Shown one piece after another: positions 1-7,764 of a stretch of 36,724 bases of DNA. Every line of letters starts with the position of its first letter. Positions within the stretch are counted from its first letter, which is position 1. Source of the stretch: Pseudomonadota bacterium (lineage in GTDB: Bacteria; Myxococcota_A; Polyangia; Polyangiales; Polyangiaceae). The position numbers and the translations under genes were made by a program. The stretch is from assembly GCA_023418705.1 (NCBI GenBank), contig JAEZYZ010000022.1, positions 1-36,724 on the forward strand, given 5' to 3'. A model generated the notes under the pieces. It saw only the letters and a program-made list of their open reading frames with translations. It was not told the DNA's origin and did no database searches.

Positions 1-2250
1 GCGGGAGGCACGCCCCCGATCCCGCACGGTGGCTACGGCGCGAACGTGAGCCTCGATATGTCGGAGGTGGAAGAGCAGGTCACGCCCGCGCGGGTCTGCC
101 TCCCCGAACCGTTCCCCAAGCAGTACACCTGCGCCGGACAGCCGGGCCCCTGGGCTGAGGCGCTGCAGAAGACGCTGTGGTTCTTCAACGTCAACAAATC
201 GGGGCCCGGGGTGTATTGCACCGACGTGCAGTGGCGCGGCGACGCGCACGTCGGTGACGGACACATCCGGCTCGACCCCGACGACCCGAACGGCGTGAAC
301 CTGCCGCAAGCGTTCATCGATCAGCACCGCGCCGTCCTCGATCCGGACGGCGACGGCACCGTGGATCTCGCCGGCGGCTATCACGACGCGGGCGACTACA
401 TCAAGTTCACCCTCACCACCGCCTACGCCGCCTCGATGATCGCCTGGAGCCTGTACGAGTTTCCGGACTCCTACCTGACCACGGGGCTATACGACGAGGC
501 GCTGGGGCAGATCCGGTGGGCAGCGGACTACTTGATGAAGGCCACCTTCCTCGACGACGCGGGCAAGCTCGTCGCGTACGCGCACCAGGTCTCGGACGTC
601 ACCGATCACGGCTGCTTCTGGATGCCTCCCGAGGTGCGGCGCACGGACCTCTGCCCGCGCAAGGCCTACTTCGTCTGGGATGAGCGACCCGGCGCGGATG
701 TCACCGCGGCGGCGGCCGCGACCCTCGCGCTCACCGGGCTCGTCACCTACGCGAACCGCCAGACCCAGGCGGACGTGGACTACGCGGAACGCTGCGTGGC
801 CCACGCCAAGGCCCTGTACGAGTTCGCCGCGCGCCACCCCGAGTCCAAAGCCGGCGACGACGGCGGCCTCTACAACTCCAACTCCACCACCGACGACCTG
901 GCGTGGGCCGCGATTTGGCTGTACCTGGTCAACCCATCCAAGCACCTATCGTACCTCGATCAGATCGTCGCCGGGGAGCGCCCGTGGCTGAGCTTCGGAG
1001 CGCAGAGCAACCTGCTCATCCCTGCGCCCACGCCCGGGGTGTGGGTGCCCGCGTGGGCCGAGAGCTCGCCACACTCGTGGGACGCCGTCCGCGGCGGCGT
1101 CATCACCAAGCTCGCGCAGATCATGACCGAGCGGGGCGATCCGATGGCGAGCGCCTGGGTGGACATCGCGCGCGAGATGGCGCTCGGCTTCGCCCGCGGC
1201 GTCTCCACGCCCGATGGCTTCTACATGTACATGAGCTGGGGCTCGGCGCGCTACAACTCTGCCGCGCAGTTCACCACGCTGCTCTTCAACCGCAACTTCC
1301 CGGACGATCCAGCGGTGCCCGAGCTCCAAACCTGGGCGGAGCGCCAGATCGACTACATCTTGGGCGACAACGACCTCGGCAAGTCCTACGTGATGGGATA
1401 CACCGACAGCTACGCCCTGCAGCCTCACCACGCGGCCGGCCACGCCAGCATCTACGGTCTGCCCAGCACCCCGGCGGAGAACCGGCACATCATCTGGGGC
1501 GCGCTGGTGAACGGTCCGCAAGGGGATGGCTCGCACGTCGACGCGCGCGACGACTACGGCTCCAACGAGGTCACCATCGACTACAACGGCGCGCTCGTCG
1601 CGGCCCTGGCGGGACACTACGCCTTCCGGGGCGCCGGCGAGTGCCCGCAACGGGACTTCCCGCCGCTCGAACAGCCGATCGACGAGTTTTACGCGATGGC
1701 GAACCTGAACTCCGATCTGTCGAGCTGCCGGACCCAGGTCAACCTCCGCACGATGAACGAGTCCATCCACCCGCCGCGCTACGACGAGACGCTGACGGTG
1801 CGCTACTGGTTCGACGCCAGCGAGCTCATGGCAGCGGGGCTCGATCCGCTGACGACCGTCACCGCCCAGGTCGTGCGCGACACTGGACACAGCGCCACCC
1901 CACCCGACCCCACCGGGATGCGCGGCCCCACCGCGTGTGACGAAGAGGCCGGCGTCTACTACTTCGAGTTCGACTACACCGGCTCCCGGTTCTGGGGGCT
2001 CATCCCCGCCATCGGCGCCCCCAGAGATCTCTTGCTCGAATACGGGGTCGAACACAACCCTGGCTGCGTGTGGGATCCGAGCAACGACTGGAGCATTCAG
2101 TTCCTCGAGCAGGGCGCCACCGAGGACGTGGTCAAGACGCCGTACGTCACCGTCTACAGCTCCGGTGACCTGATCTGGGGAGAGGAGCCTCCGTGCATGG
2201 GAGAGCAGAAGAAGGTCGAGCCGCCGCCCCCGATCGTCTATGTCCACTAA
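1..2250 (+). CDS. Glycoside hydrolase family 9 cellulase with CBM3-like C-terminal module (5' end outside window)
   Basis: The frame is open from base 1, so the gene starts upstream; the first internal GTG (46) is not a convincing start. About 749 residues are visible. The GH9 catalytic domain runs from near base 150 to 1640. It has the motif GGYHDAGDYIKF (about 370-405) with the aspartates that activate water, an equivalent of the GH9 histidine region (QPHHAAGHAS, about 1420-1450, where the usual PHHR arginine is Ala), and DDYGSNEVTIDYN with the probable catalytic acid Glu at 1567-1569. From about 1700 to 2170 a beta-rich segment (RYDETLTVRYWFDASEL and later) resembles a family 3 carbohydrate-binding module. 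The expected activity is endo- or processive cleavage of beta-1,4-glucan outside the cell. Signal peptide and any N-terminal modules are not visible. Its stop overlaps the next gene by 11 bp, suggesting co-expression. Family call is firm; CBM subtype is less so. Confidence 0.93.
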   Translation, partial: AGGTPPIPHGGYGANVSLDMSEVEEQVTPARVCLPEPFPKQYTCAGQPGPWAEALQKTLWFFNVNKSGPGVYCTDVQWRGDAHVGDGHIRLDPDDPNGVNLPQAFIDQHRAVLDPDGDGTVDLAGGYHDAGDYIKFTLTTAYAASMIAWSLYEFPDSYLTTGLYDEALGQIRWAADYLMKATFLDDAGKLVAYAHQVSDVTDHGCFWMPPEVRRTDLCPRKAYFVWDERPGADVTAAAAATLALTGLVTYANRQTQADVDYAERCVAHAKALYEFAARHPESKAGDDGGLYNSNSTTDDLAWAAIWLYLVNPSKHLSYLDQIVAGERPWLSFGAQSNLLIPAPTPGVWVPAWAESSPHSWDAVRGGVITKLAQIMTERGDPMASAWVDIAREMALGFARGVSTPDGFYMYMSWGSARYNSAAQFTTLLFNRNFPDDPAVPELQTWAERQIDYILGDNDLGKSYVMGYTDSYALQPHHAAGHASIYGLPSTPAENRHIIWGALVNGPQGDGSHVDARDDYGSNEVTIDYNGALVAALAGHYAFRGAGECPQRDFPPLEQPIDEFYAMANLNSDLSSCRTQVNLRTMNESIHPPRYDETLTVRYWFDASELMAAGLDPLTTVTAQVVRDTGHSATPPDPTGMRGPTACDEEAGVYYFEFDYTGSRFWGLIPAIGAPRDLLLEYGVEHNPGCVWDPSNDWSIQFLEQGATEDVVKTPYVTVYSSGDLIWGEEPPCMGEQKKVEPPPPIVYVH

Positions 2251-2872
2251 CCGCTCACCGGCCGCACGAACGCTGGCGCTGCCACGACTCGCCGGCGCCG
2301 CGCTCGCCGGCGCCACGCTCGCGCTCGCCTGCGCCGAGCCCGTACCGGTCGAGAGCCTGCCGGACGCCGGCGCACCGTCTTTTGGCGGGGCGACGGGCGG
2401 CTTCGGGGGATCGGCGCCGGGCACCGGCGGTGCCCCCGCGGCCCCCGGAAGCGGCGGGGCCGACGGCGGTGGTGGCAGCGCTGGCGCCCGCCCGGAAGAC
2501 GCCGGGCTCGGCAGCGACGTGTTCGGCTCGAGCGCGGGCTCTGGAGGAACCGGCGGAACAGGTTCGGCGTGCGACGACAGCGCGTCCCCGAGCTGCGACT
2601 TCTCGCGCGTCGAGACCTGCTGCAGCCACCTCGCCTGCGAGAAAGCCAACGGCGCGGACGTCTTCAACACCTATCCGATCGAGAGCTGCCAGGCGCTCGT
2701 GGCCTGCGTGCAGAGTAACCCCGGCTGCTCGAGCGCGAGCGACCCGCTCTGCTTCGGCGACGAGGATCCGAGCGCGCCGTGCTTGAACGAAGGCTACCTC
2801 GCCTCTCACAACGATCCCGACGGTCCGTTCGCCTGGACGCTGGCGTTGATGACCTGCCTGTGCGGGTATTGA
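2240..2872 (+). CDS. Small cysteine-rich lipoprotein with Gly-rich tether
   Basis: 210 residues. The N-terminus has arginines, a hydrophobic stretch and the lipobox LALAC, so it should be a lipoprotein; +2 is Ala, which in the E. coli Lol rule allows outer-membrane export. A linker of about 80 residues rich in Gly, Ala and Ser follows. The C-terminal 100 residues carry about 12 cysteines (for example SPSCDFSRVETCC and a final CLCGY), so a compact disulfide-stabilised domain is likely. I do not recognise the domain. The ATG lies 11 bp inside the GH9 cellulase, and no clear ribosome binding site precedes it, which fits translational coupling. A surface role beside the cellulase, such as substrate attachment, is inference only. 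Confidence 0.8.
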   Translation: MSTNRSPAARTLALPRLAGAALAGATLALACAEPVPVESLPDAGAPSFGGATGGFGGSAPGTGGAPAAPGSGGADGGGGSAGARPEDAGLGSDVFGSSAGSGGTGGTGSACDDSASPSCDFSRVETCCSHLACEKANGADVFNTYPIESCQALVACVQSNPGCSSASDPLCFGDEDPSAPCLNEGYLASHNDPDGPFAWTLALMTCLCGY

Positions 2873-3043
2873 GCTCGAGGCCGGGCGCTCCTCCACTCCG
2901 GAGAGCGCCGCCTCGGCGCTGCGAGCTTGCTCGGGTGCCAAGAACGAGCTCCGTTCCTTCTCCCCCTCGGCGTCCCTCCGGGCAACGGGATTCGTCGACG
3001 CTGGAGCGCATACCGGCGGCGCCCCCCTGCCGGCTTCTGGTTC

Positions 3044-3634
3044 TTACGACCGCTCGGCGCTGCGCAGACGTTGCAAGATGCAAAGCCGCACGGCAAAAGC
3101 CGCAATTTCCAGCGTCAGTTCCGCTCGGCCGCTGGCCGGGGTGTCGTCGAGCTCTTCGAGCCGCCGTTCGATCGCGGCGACGGCGTTGTCGATGTCGCGA
3201 GCACGGGGCCGCGCCGGCCAGCTCTCATTCTCCAGGCGTCGCGCGAGCCTGCGCAGCGTCTTGGCGACGGAGGGGTCCTCGCTCGACGCGACGCCATCAT
3301 CGGCGCGCGTCGCCTGCGCCACCGGCGAGACGGCAGCGCGTGTCTCGAGCGATCTGCGGAGCTCGGCGACCTCGCGCTCTGTCTCGGCGACCCGGTCGCG
3401 AGCGCGGTTCAGCTCTTCAGCGAGCCGCGACGCGAGGTTGCCGTAGGACTCTTGCTCCGCGCCGAGGTCGGCGCGCACGCCATCGAGGGCGTCGAGGATC
3501 TTCTTCCAGTTTTCACCGGCAGGCGCGAAGCGCGCCAGGCGGTCCTCCGCCGACGCCAGTTTCTCCCTCAGCGCCTGGACGGAATCCCACGCCGCGCGTT
3601 CGGTGTGTTCGAGCCAGAGCTTGTTGGTCGGCAT
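3044..3634 (-). CDS. Coiled-coil protein of unknown function
   Basis: 196 residues from the ATG at 3634; a GTG two codons upstream (3640) is the alternative. There is no signal peptide or membrane segment. The middle third (roughly residues 20-105) has long heptad-like runs of Leu, Ala, Glu and Arg (for example RVAETEREVAELRRSLETR), predicting an extended coiled coil. A second helical region (ARDIDNAVAAIERRLEELDD) follows a short polar hinge. It converges on the preceding lipoprotein gene across about 170 bp that contain only a weak hairpin (GGCGCTC / GAGCGCC near 2885-2910). I know no family for it. Reality of the gene rests on length, codon pattern and a plausible protein composition. Confidence 0.7.
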   Translation of the reverse strand: MPTNKLWLEHTERAAWDSVQALREKLASAEDRLARFAPAGENWKKILDALDGVRADLGAEQESYGNLASRLAEELNRARDRVAETEREVAELRRSLETRAAVSPVAQATRADDGVASSEDPSVAKTLRRLARRLENESWPARPRARDIDNAVAAIERRLEELDDTPASGRAELTLEIAAFAVRLCILQRLRSAERS

Positions 3635-3767
3635 GAGCACCTCGACGACCGAGCAGCAGGAATCTTACGCGAGCTTTTCACCAGCGCGCTCCCGAAAATG
3701 AAGACACCCGGGGCCAGAGGCGCTTTCGCAGGCGGATTGGGGCCTGTCACAGCTAGACCTTCTAGAC

Positions 3768-3883
3768 CTAGAGCACCGACCCGTCAGCAGACGAGAGGGC
3801 TTCCCGAAGAATCGGGGCCCTCACACAAAGTGGGGCCCCGATTCTTCGGGATCTCAGCTCTGGCGAACGGCGCGGGGCTCTAG
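3768..3883 (-). repeat. 116-bp palindromic repeat, copy 1, at the stop codon of glutathione reductase
   Basis: Read on the minus strand, this block matches 35762-35877 at about 96 of 116 positions with no gaps (hand alignment). Both begin and end with CTAG. It holds a perfect 19-bp inverted repeat, TCCCGAAGAATCGGGGCCC at 3802-3820 and its complement at 3833-3851, separated by 12 bases. The outer ends are partly inverted repeats (GAGCACCGA and its counterpart). The TAG stop codon of the glutathione reductase gene (3880-3882) is inside the terminal CTAG. Two more CTAG motifs lie just outside at 3753-3770. It could act as a transcript-end hairpin or be a small non-autonomous mobile repeat. Confidence 0.9.
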
Positions 3884-5229
3884 CGCATCGTGACGAGCTC
3901 CTCAGCGGCGGTCGGGTGGATCGCTACCGTCCTGTCCAGATCCGCTTTGCACGCGCCCATGCGCACGGCGACGGCGAAGCCCTGGATCATCTCGTCCGCG
4001 CCGATGCCGATCACGTGAATACCCGCCACCATGTCGCGCGCCCCGACCGTGACGATCTTCATGGCGCTCGTCGTCTTGCGTTCGGTGACCCCATGGTAGA
4101 GGTTCCGAAACCGCGTGGTGTAGCACTTCACGCTGTCGCCGTACTTGGCGCGGGCCTCGTCCTCGGTCAGACCGACGGCCCCGATCGGCGGATGACTGAA
4201 GACGACGGTCGGGATGCCTTCGTAGTCGAGCTTGGCGTCGGCCTCGCCGCCGAACAGGCGATCGGCGAGCTTGCGCCCGGCCGCGATCGCGACCGGCGTG
4301 AGGGGCGGACGGCCGGTGACGTCACCCACCGCGTAGACCCCCGCGACGTTCGTGTTCTGAAACGCGTCGGTGACGACGAAGCCGTCGTCGTCGAGCGCCA
4401 CGCCGGCCAAATCGAGGCCGAGATCGGCGGTCCGCGGCTCCCTCCCGATGGCCCAGATCAATGTATCGAAGCCGGGGGACGTCTGGCCGCGTTCGTCGGT
4501 CAGCGTCAACGTCCCGTCGACCGACCGCTCGACGCTCGTGAGCTCCGCGCCGGCGGAGAAGTCGACGCCCGACGCCATCAGCTCCTCCATCAGCGTGTCG
4601 CGCAACAGCGCGTCGAAGCGCCGCAGCAGCTTCTCCCCCCGCAGCACCAGCGTCACCTTGCTGCCGAGCGCGGCGAACACGCCGGCCAGCTCCGTGGCGA
4701 TGTACCCGCCCCCGACGATCGCGACGTGCTCCGGTTGTCGCTCGAGCTCGAAGAAGCCGTCGGAGGTGATCCCAAGCTCCGCCCCCATCAGATCGGGAAC
4801 CTTCGGGCGCCCGCCGGTGGCGATGAGCACGTGCTTCGCCCGCAACCGCCGCTCCCCGACCAGCACCCGATCCGGTCCGACGAAGCGCGCCCACCCCGGC
4901 ACGTGCTCGACCTGATCGACGACCAAATTCTTACGATAAATTTCGTTCAGGCGGGCAATGTAGGCATCGCGCCGATGCTTGAGCTTGCCCCAGTCGAACC
5001 CGTGAGCAGCGACTTGAAAGCCGTAGTCGCCCGCATCCTCGAGAGCGTGCGCCATGACGGCCGCGTTCCACATGATCTTCTTCGGCACGCAGCCCAGGTT
5101 GACGCACGTTCCACCGAGCCGTGCGCCTTCGACCAACGCGACGCGCGCTCCGTGGGCAGCGGCGCGGCGCGCCGACGCCAACCCTCCGCTGCCCCCTCCA
5201 ATCACGAGATAGTCGTAGTCATCGCTCAC
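3880..5229 (-). CDS. gor: Glutathione-disulfide reductase
   Basis: 449 residues from the GTG at 5229 (VSDDYDYLVIGGGSGG), the usual family start; a GTG 12 codons further up (5265) is open too. It reduces glutathione disulfide with NADPH in the cytosol. Seen: FAD-binding GGGSGG near residue 11, the redox pair Cys42/Cys47 in GGTCVNLGCVPKK, a second dinucleotide motif (VAIVGGGYIATELAG), the FAD motif VYAVGDVTGRPPLTP, and the C-terminal HPTAAEELVTMR with the catalytic His-Glu pair. The C-terminus and the lack of mercury or lipoamide features favour glutathione reductase over other flavoprotein disulfide reductases. It is divergent from the PH-like membrane gene. The stop codon TAG is the first triplet inside the 116-bp palindromic repeat, so the 3' end of the message would carry that hairpin. 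Confidence 0.93.
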   Translation of the reverse strand: MSDDYDYLVIGGGSGGLASARRAAAHGARVALVEGARLGGTCVNLGCVPKKIMWNAAVMAHALEDAGDYGFQVAAHGFDWGKLKHRRDAYIARLNEIYRKNLVVDQVEHVPGWARFVGPDRVLVGERRLRAKHVLIATGGRPKVPDLMGAELGITSDGFFELERQPEHVAIVGGGYIATELAGVFAALGSKVTLVLRGEKLLRRFDALLRDTLMEELMASGVDFSAGAELTSVERSVDGTLTLTDERGQTSPGFDTLIWAIGREPRTADLGLDLAGVALDDDGFVVTDAFQNTNVAGVYAVGDVTGRPPLTPVAIAAGRKLADRLFGGEADAKLDYEGIPTVVFSHPPIGAVGLTEDEARAKYGDSVKCYTTRFRNLYHGVTERKTTSAMKIVTVGARDMVAGIHVIGIGADEMIQGFAVAVRMGACKADLDRTVAIHPTAAEELVTMR

Positions 5230-5371
5230 TCCGCCAGTGTGGGGCAGCCAGGGTGCAACGTCCACTTCGCTGCAGATCGGCCTCGTATCGCCGCGACGGC
5301 GCGCATTGCCGAGCTGTCACCGGGTGCTCAAACTAGGGTTTCGGCGGGCGTCGCCGGTCGATTCCGAGCAC

Positions 5372-5959
5372 ATGCACCCCCTGGCCACGGTCATCGTCAT
5401 CCTCGCGCTACCGCTGGCCTTGCGCTGGCTGTCACGCAGCCGTGCCATGGCGGCGGAGCGCGAAGCCGGTGTGCTGGTGCTCCAATACGGGAGACCCTGG
5501 AGGGTCGCCGCGGCGATCGGCGCCGCCGTGTTCGTCGCCATTCCGGCGCTCGTCCTGCTCGTCGTGCCGGTCGAGCCCCTTCGGTTGAGGAGCCTGCTCG
5601 GAACGATCGTCTTTTTCGGTATCCTCCTGATCCCGGCCTGCCTGGAGACGTTCGGCGTTCGTCACCGGCTGCGTCCCGACGGCTTGACCATCGACAGCCC
5701 TTGGCGGCGCCAGCGGCAGGTTCGCTGGGAGGACATCGAGGCCGTCGGCTGGAGCCCCACCTGGTATAGCTACGTGCTTTGCTTGCGCGGCGGCGGCAAG
5801 CTCCGGCTCTTCTACGGGTTGTCCGGGCTCGGCGATTTCGCCAGGCTCTTGTTGTCCCGGACACCGAGCAGCGCCTTGATCGCGGATGCGGCCGCGAACG
5901 CCCGGCTCAGGGCGGCACGCCGCAGTCTGACGCGTGCCGATCGGACGTCACCTGAGTGA
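5372..5959 (+). CDS. Membrane protein with bacterial PH-like domain
   Basis: 195 residues from the ATG at 5372. Three hydrophobic stretches are visible: an N-terminal one (ATVIVILALPLALRWL), then AAIGAAVFVAIPALVLLVV and GTIVFFGILLIPACL. The cytosolic part after residue 100 reads RHRLRPDGLTIDSPWRRQ, then QVRWEDIEAVGWSP, with alternating beta strands and a terminal helix, the pattern of bacterial pleckstrin-homology-like domains found behind membrane anchors. No enzyme motif is present. It diverges from glutathione reductase with about 140 bp between starts. An upstream in-frame ATG (5237) would overlap the reductase gene and adds no recognisable sequence, so the shorter start is preferred. Confidence 0.75.
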   Translation: MHPLATVIVILALPLALRWLSRSRAMAAEREAGVLVLQYGRPWRVAAAIGAAVFVAIPALVLLVVPVEPLRLRSLLGTIVFFGILLIPACLETFGVRHRLRPDGLTIDSPWRRQRQVRWEDIEAVGWSPTWYSYVLCLRGGGKLRLFYGLSGLGDFARLLLSRTPSSALIADAAANARLRAARRSLTRADRTSPE

Positions 5960-5969
5960 CCCCCCGATG

Positions 5970-5986
5970 GGCTGCCCGGAGCAGCC
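5970..5986 (+). terminator. Possible hairpin downstream of the PH-like membrane gene
   Basis: GGCTGC at 5970-5975 pairs with GCAGCC at 5981-5986 around a 5-base loop, 10 bp after the stop codon. There is no T-run behind it, so a terminator role is uncertain. Confidence 0.3.
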
Positions 5987-6127
5987 GACGGACGGCCGCG
6001 CGCCGATCGGTCGAATCTCGAAAGTGCACGTCGAGGTGGAAGCCTTCGCGCACATGCCCTAATAGAGAGGGCTCGAATGGCGGCCCCGAGCGGGCCGCGC
6101 CTCAGCAGCCGACTCAGGAGGTCCATC

Positions 6128-6733
6128 TTGGCCGAACCCACTTTCCCCGCGGTCGATGTCCCCGGCACGGGACAGCTCTACGCACGCTTCGTCACCAACC
6201 AAGGCGCCATCGTCGTCCAGCTCGAGGAGCAACGCGCGCCGAAAACGGTGCAGAATTTCGTCGGCCTGGCGATCGGGAACATCGACTGGAAAGATCCCAA
6301 ATCCGGCGCGAGCATGCGCGGGACGCCCATGTTCGACGGCGTGCGCTTCCACCGCGTGATCCCGGGCTTCATGGTCCAGTGTGGGGATCCGCTGAGCCGG
6401 CACACCGATCCAGGCTCGAAGGCGCGCTGGGGAACCGGCGGCCCCGGCTACCGCTTCGGCGATGAGTTCCACCCAGAGCTGCGCCACGATCGCGCGGGCG
6501 TGCTCTCGATGGCCAATGCGGGCCCTGGCACCAACGGCTCTCAGTTCTTCATCACCGAAGGACCGACACCCCACCTCGACGGGCGCCACGCGGTCTTTGG
6601 CCGCGTCGTGTCCGGACAGGACGTGGTGAAGAAGATCGCCAGCGCGCCGCGCGGCGCTCGGGACGTGCCGGAGCAAGACCAGCTCGTCGAGAAGGTCGAA
6701 ATCTTCCGGAGCGAAGCGCCCCCCGCGGGTTGA
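6128..6733 (+). CDS. Cyclophilin-type peptidyl-prolyl cis-trans isomerase
   Basis: 201 residues from the TTG at 6128, chosen because a perfect AGGAGG (6116-6121) lies six bases before it and the protein then begins AEPTFPAVDVPG, typical of cytosolic family members. An ATG at 6077, also with a purine-rich site, would add 17 residues. The enzyme isomerises prolyl peptide bonds during protein folding. Seen: the core MFDGVRFHRVIPGFMVQCGD with the catalytic Arg and Phe, GTGGPGYRFGDEF, AGVLSMANAGPGTNGSQFF and HLDGRHAVFGRVVSG. No signal peptide is visible, so it is probably cytosolic. It converges on the metallophosphoesterase gene with only 2 bp between stop codons, leaving no room for a separate terminator. 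Confidence 0.93.
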   Translation: MAEPTFPAVDVPGTGQLYARFVTNQGAIVVQLEEQRAPKTVQNFVGLAIGNIDWKDPKSGASMRGTPMFDGVRFHRVIPGFMVQCGDPLSRHTDPGSKARWGTGGPGYRFGDEFHPELRHDRAGVLSMANAGPGTNGSQFFITEGPTPHLDGRHAVFGRVVSGQDVVKKIASAPRGARDVPEQDQLVEKVEIFRSEAPPAG

Positions 6734-6735
6734 TC

Positions 6736-7764
6736 TCAGTGGTGGCCGGTCGGCGATGGGGAGCGCGCGCCTCCGTCGCCGGCTTCCCGCAAGACGCGGA
6801 CGCCGTCCGGCCGAATTTCCAGCGCCTCCACCGGGCGGCTTCCGTAGGCGCGCGCCATGCCGACGTCGATGCGGTAGACCCGCTCGTCACACGCCGAGGT
6901 GATCCCGTTCTCTTGAACCGTGTGCCCCACCACCATGCGCTTCGCACCCAGGCGCTCGAGCACCTTGCCGAGCTCCTCGCACGCGGCTGGGCTGGGCGCC
7001 GGCGTTCCATATAGCCGCGTCCAGACCGGGGCTTCATCGGAGGCGATCACGCGCGGAGGGGTGTCCCGGTCGCCCTGCATCCACGCCTTGACCTCGGCGT
7101 TGATCCGCCCAATGCCGTAGTCGACGTGCGCCAGCAGCACCCCGGCGTGCACGAACACCGAATCGCCCACCACGACCGCCACGTCTTGCTCGGCGAGCTT
7201 GCGCGCGTACGCGCCGCCCGGGAAGAACGCCGCCGCTCGCCCGCGCGCGCGGGGGGGCAAGCGGGCGATGCGCGGATCGCCGCCGCTCGACGCCCCGACG
7301 TTGTCGAACGCCGTGAAACCGCCGGGCGTGACGTAGCGAAAGTCGCCAGCGACCGTCATGGTCTCATGATTGCCGTTGAGGGCGATGAATTTGCCCCCGG
7401 CCTTCGGCGCTCGCGTTCGCAAGCGATCGAAGAGGTCCAAGATGGCACGTTCGTCGTCGCCGCGGTCCAACTGATCGCCGGTTTGCACCACGACCAACGC
7501 CCCACCGATCCAGTCATCCTCTTCGTCGATGGCGCCCGCCAGCCTGAGCGCCCGCCGGGTCGCCTCGAGGTCGCCGTGCACGTCGCCGATCGCGACGATC
7601 CTCTCGGCGGAGGGAAATCGAAACGGGGCCGCCGCAGGCGCCGGGGCAGCGCTGGCCTTGGGGGCGGGCCGCGGGGCGGTCTTGGTCGGGGCCGGCGTCG
7701 GATCCTCCCGGCGGCACCCCAGCGCGAGGGTCGCCAGGAGCGCAAGCGAGAGCCAGCGCCTCAC
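6736..7764 (-). CDS. Lipoprotein calcineurin-like metallophosphoesterase
   Basis: 342 residues from the GTG at 7764, which overlaps the stop of the upstream RNase J gene by 4 bp (GTGA); GAGG lies a few bases upstream. The N-terminus RRWLSLALLATLALGC is a lipoprotein signal with lipobox LALGC, followed by an Ala/Pro-rich tether of about 35 residues. The phosphoesterase core has all metal motifs in order: GDVHGDLEATRRAL, GDQLDRGDD, LNGNHETMTV, FVHAGVLLAH and VVGHTVQENG. It should be a two-metal phosphatase (serine/threonine phosphatase fold) facing the periplasm or outside. The tight coupling with RNase J probably reflects shared expression, not a shared pathway, given the different compartments. 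The specific substrate is unknown. Confidence 0.88.
   Translation of the reverse strand: MRRWLSLALLATLALGCRREDPTPAPTKTAPRPAPKASAAPAPAAAPFRFPSAERIVAIGDVHGDLEATRRALRLAGAIDEEDDWIGGALVVVQTGDQLDRGDDERAILDLFDRLRTRAPKAGGKFIALNGNHETMTVAGDFRYVTPGGFTAFDNVGASSGGDPRIARLPPRARGRAAAFFPGGAYARKLAEQDVAVVVGDSVFVHAGVLLAHVDYGIGRINAEVKAWMQGDRDTPPRVIASDEAPVWTRLYGTPAPSPAACEELGKVLERLGAKRMVVGHTVQENGITSACDERVYRIDVGMARAYGSRPVEALEIRPDGVRVLREAGDGGARSPSPTGHH

Noticed and set aside
946..2670. A 574-codon frame on the minus strand opposite the GH9 gene and its neighbour
   Set aside because: Shadow of two well-supported genes; Arg/Val/Ala-rich with no domain. The same applies to long frames opposite glutathione reductase (3916-5769) and RNase J (8121-9740).
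2873..3043. A gene in the gap between the two convergent genes
   Set aside because: Frames here are extensions or shadows with Arg-rich translation; only a weak 7-bp inverted repeat is visible.
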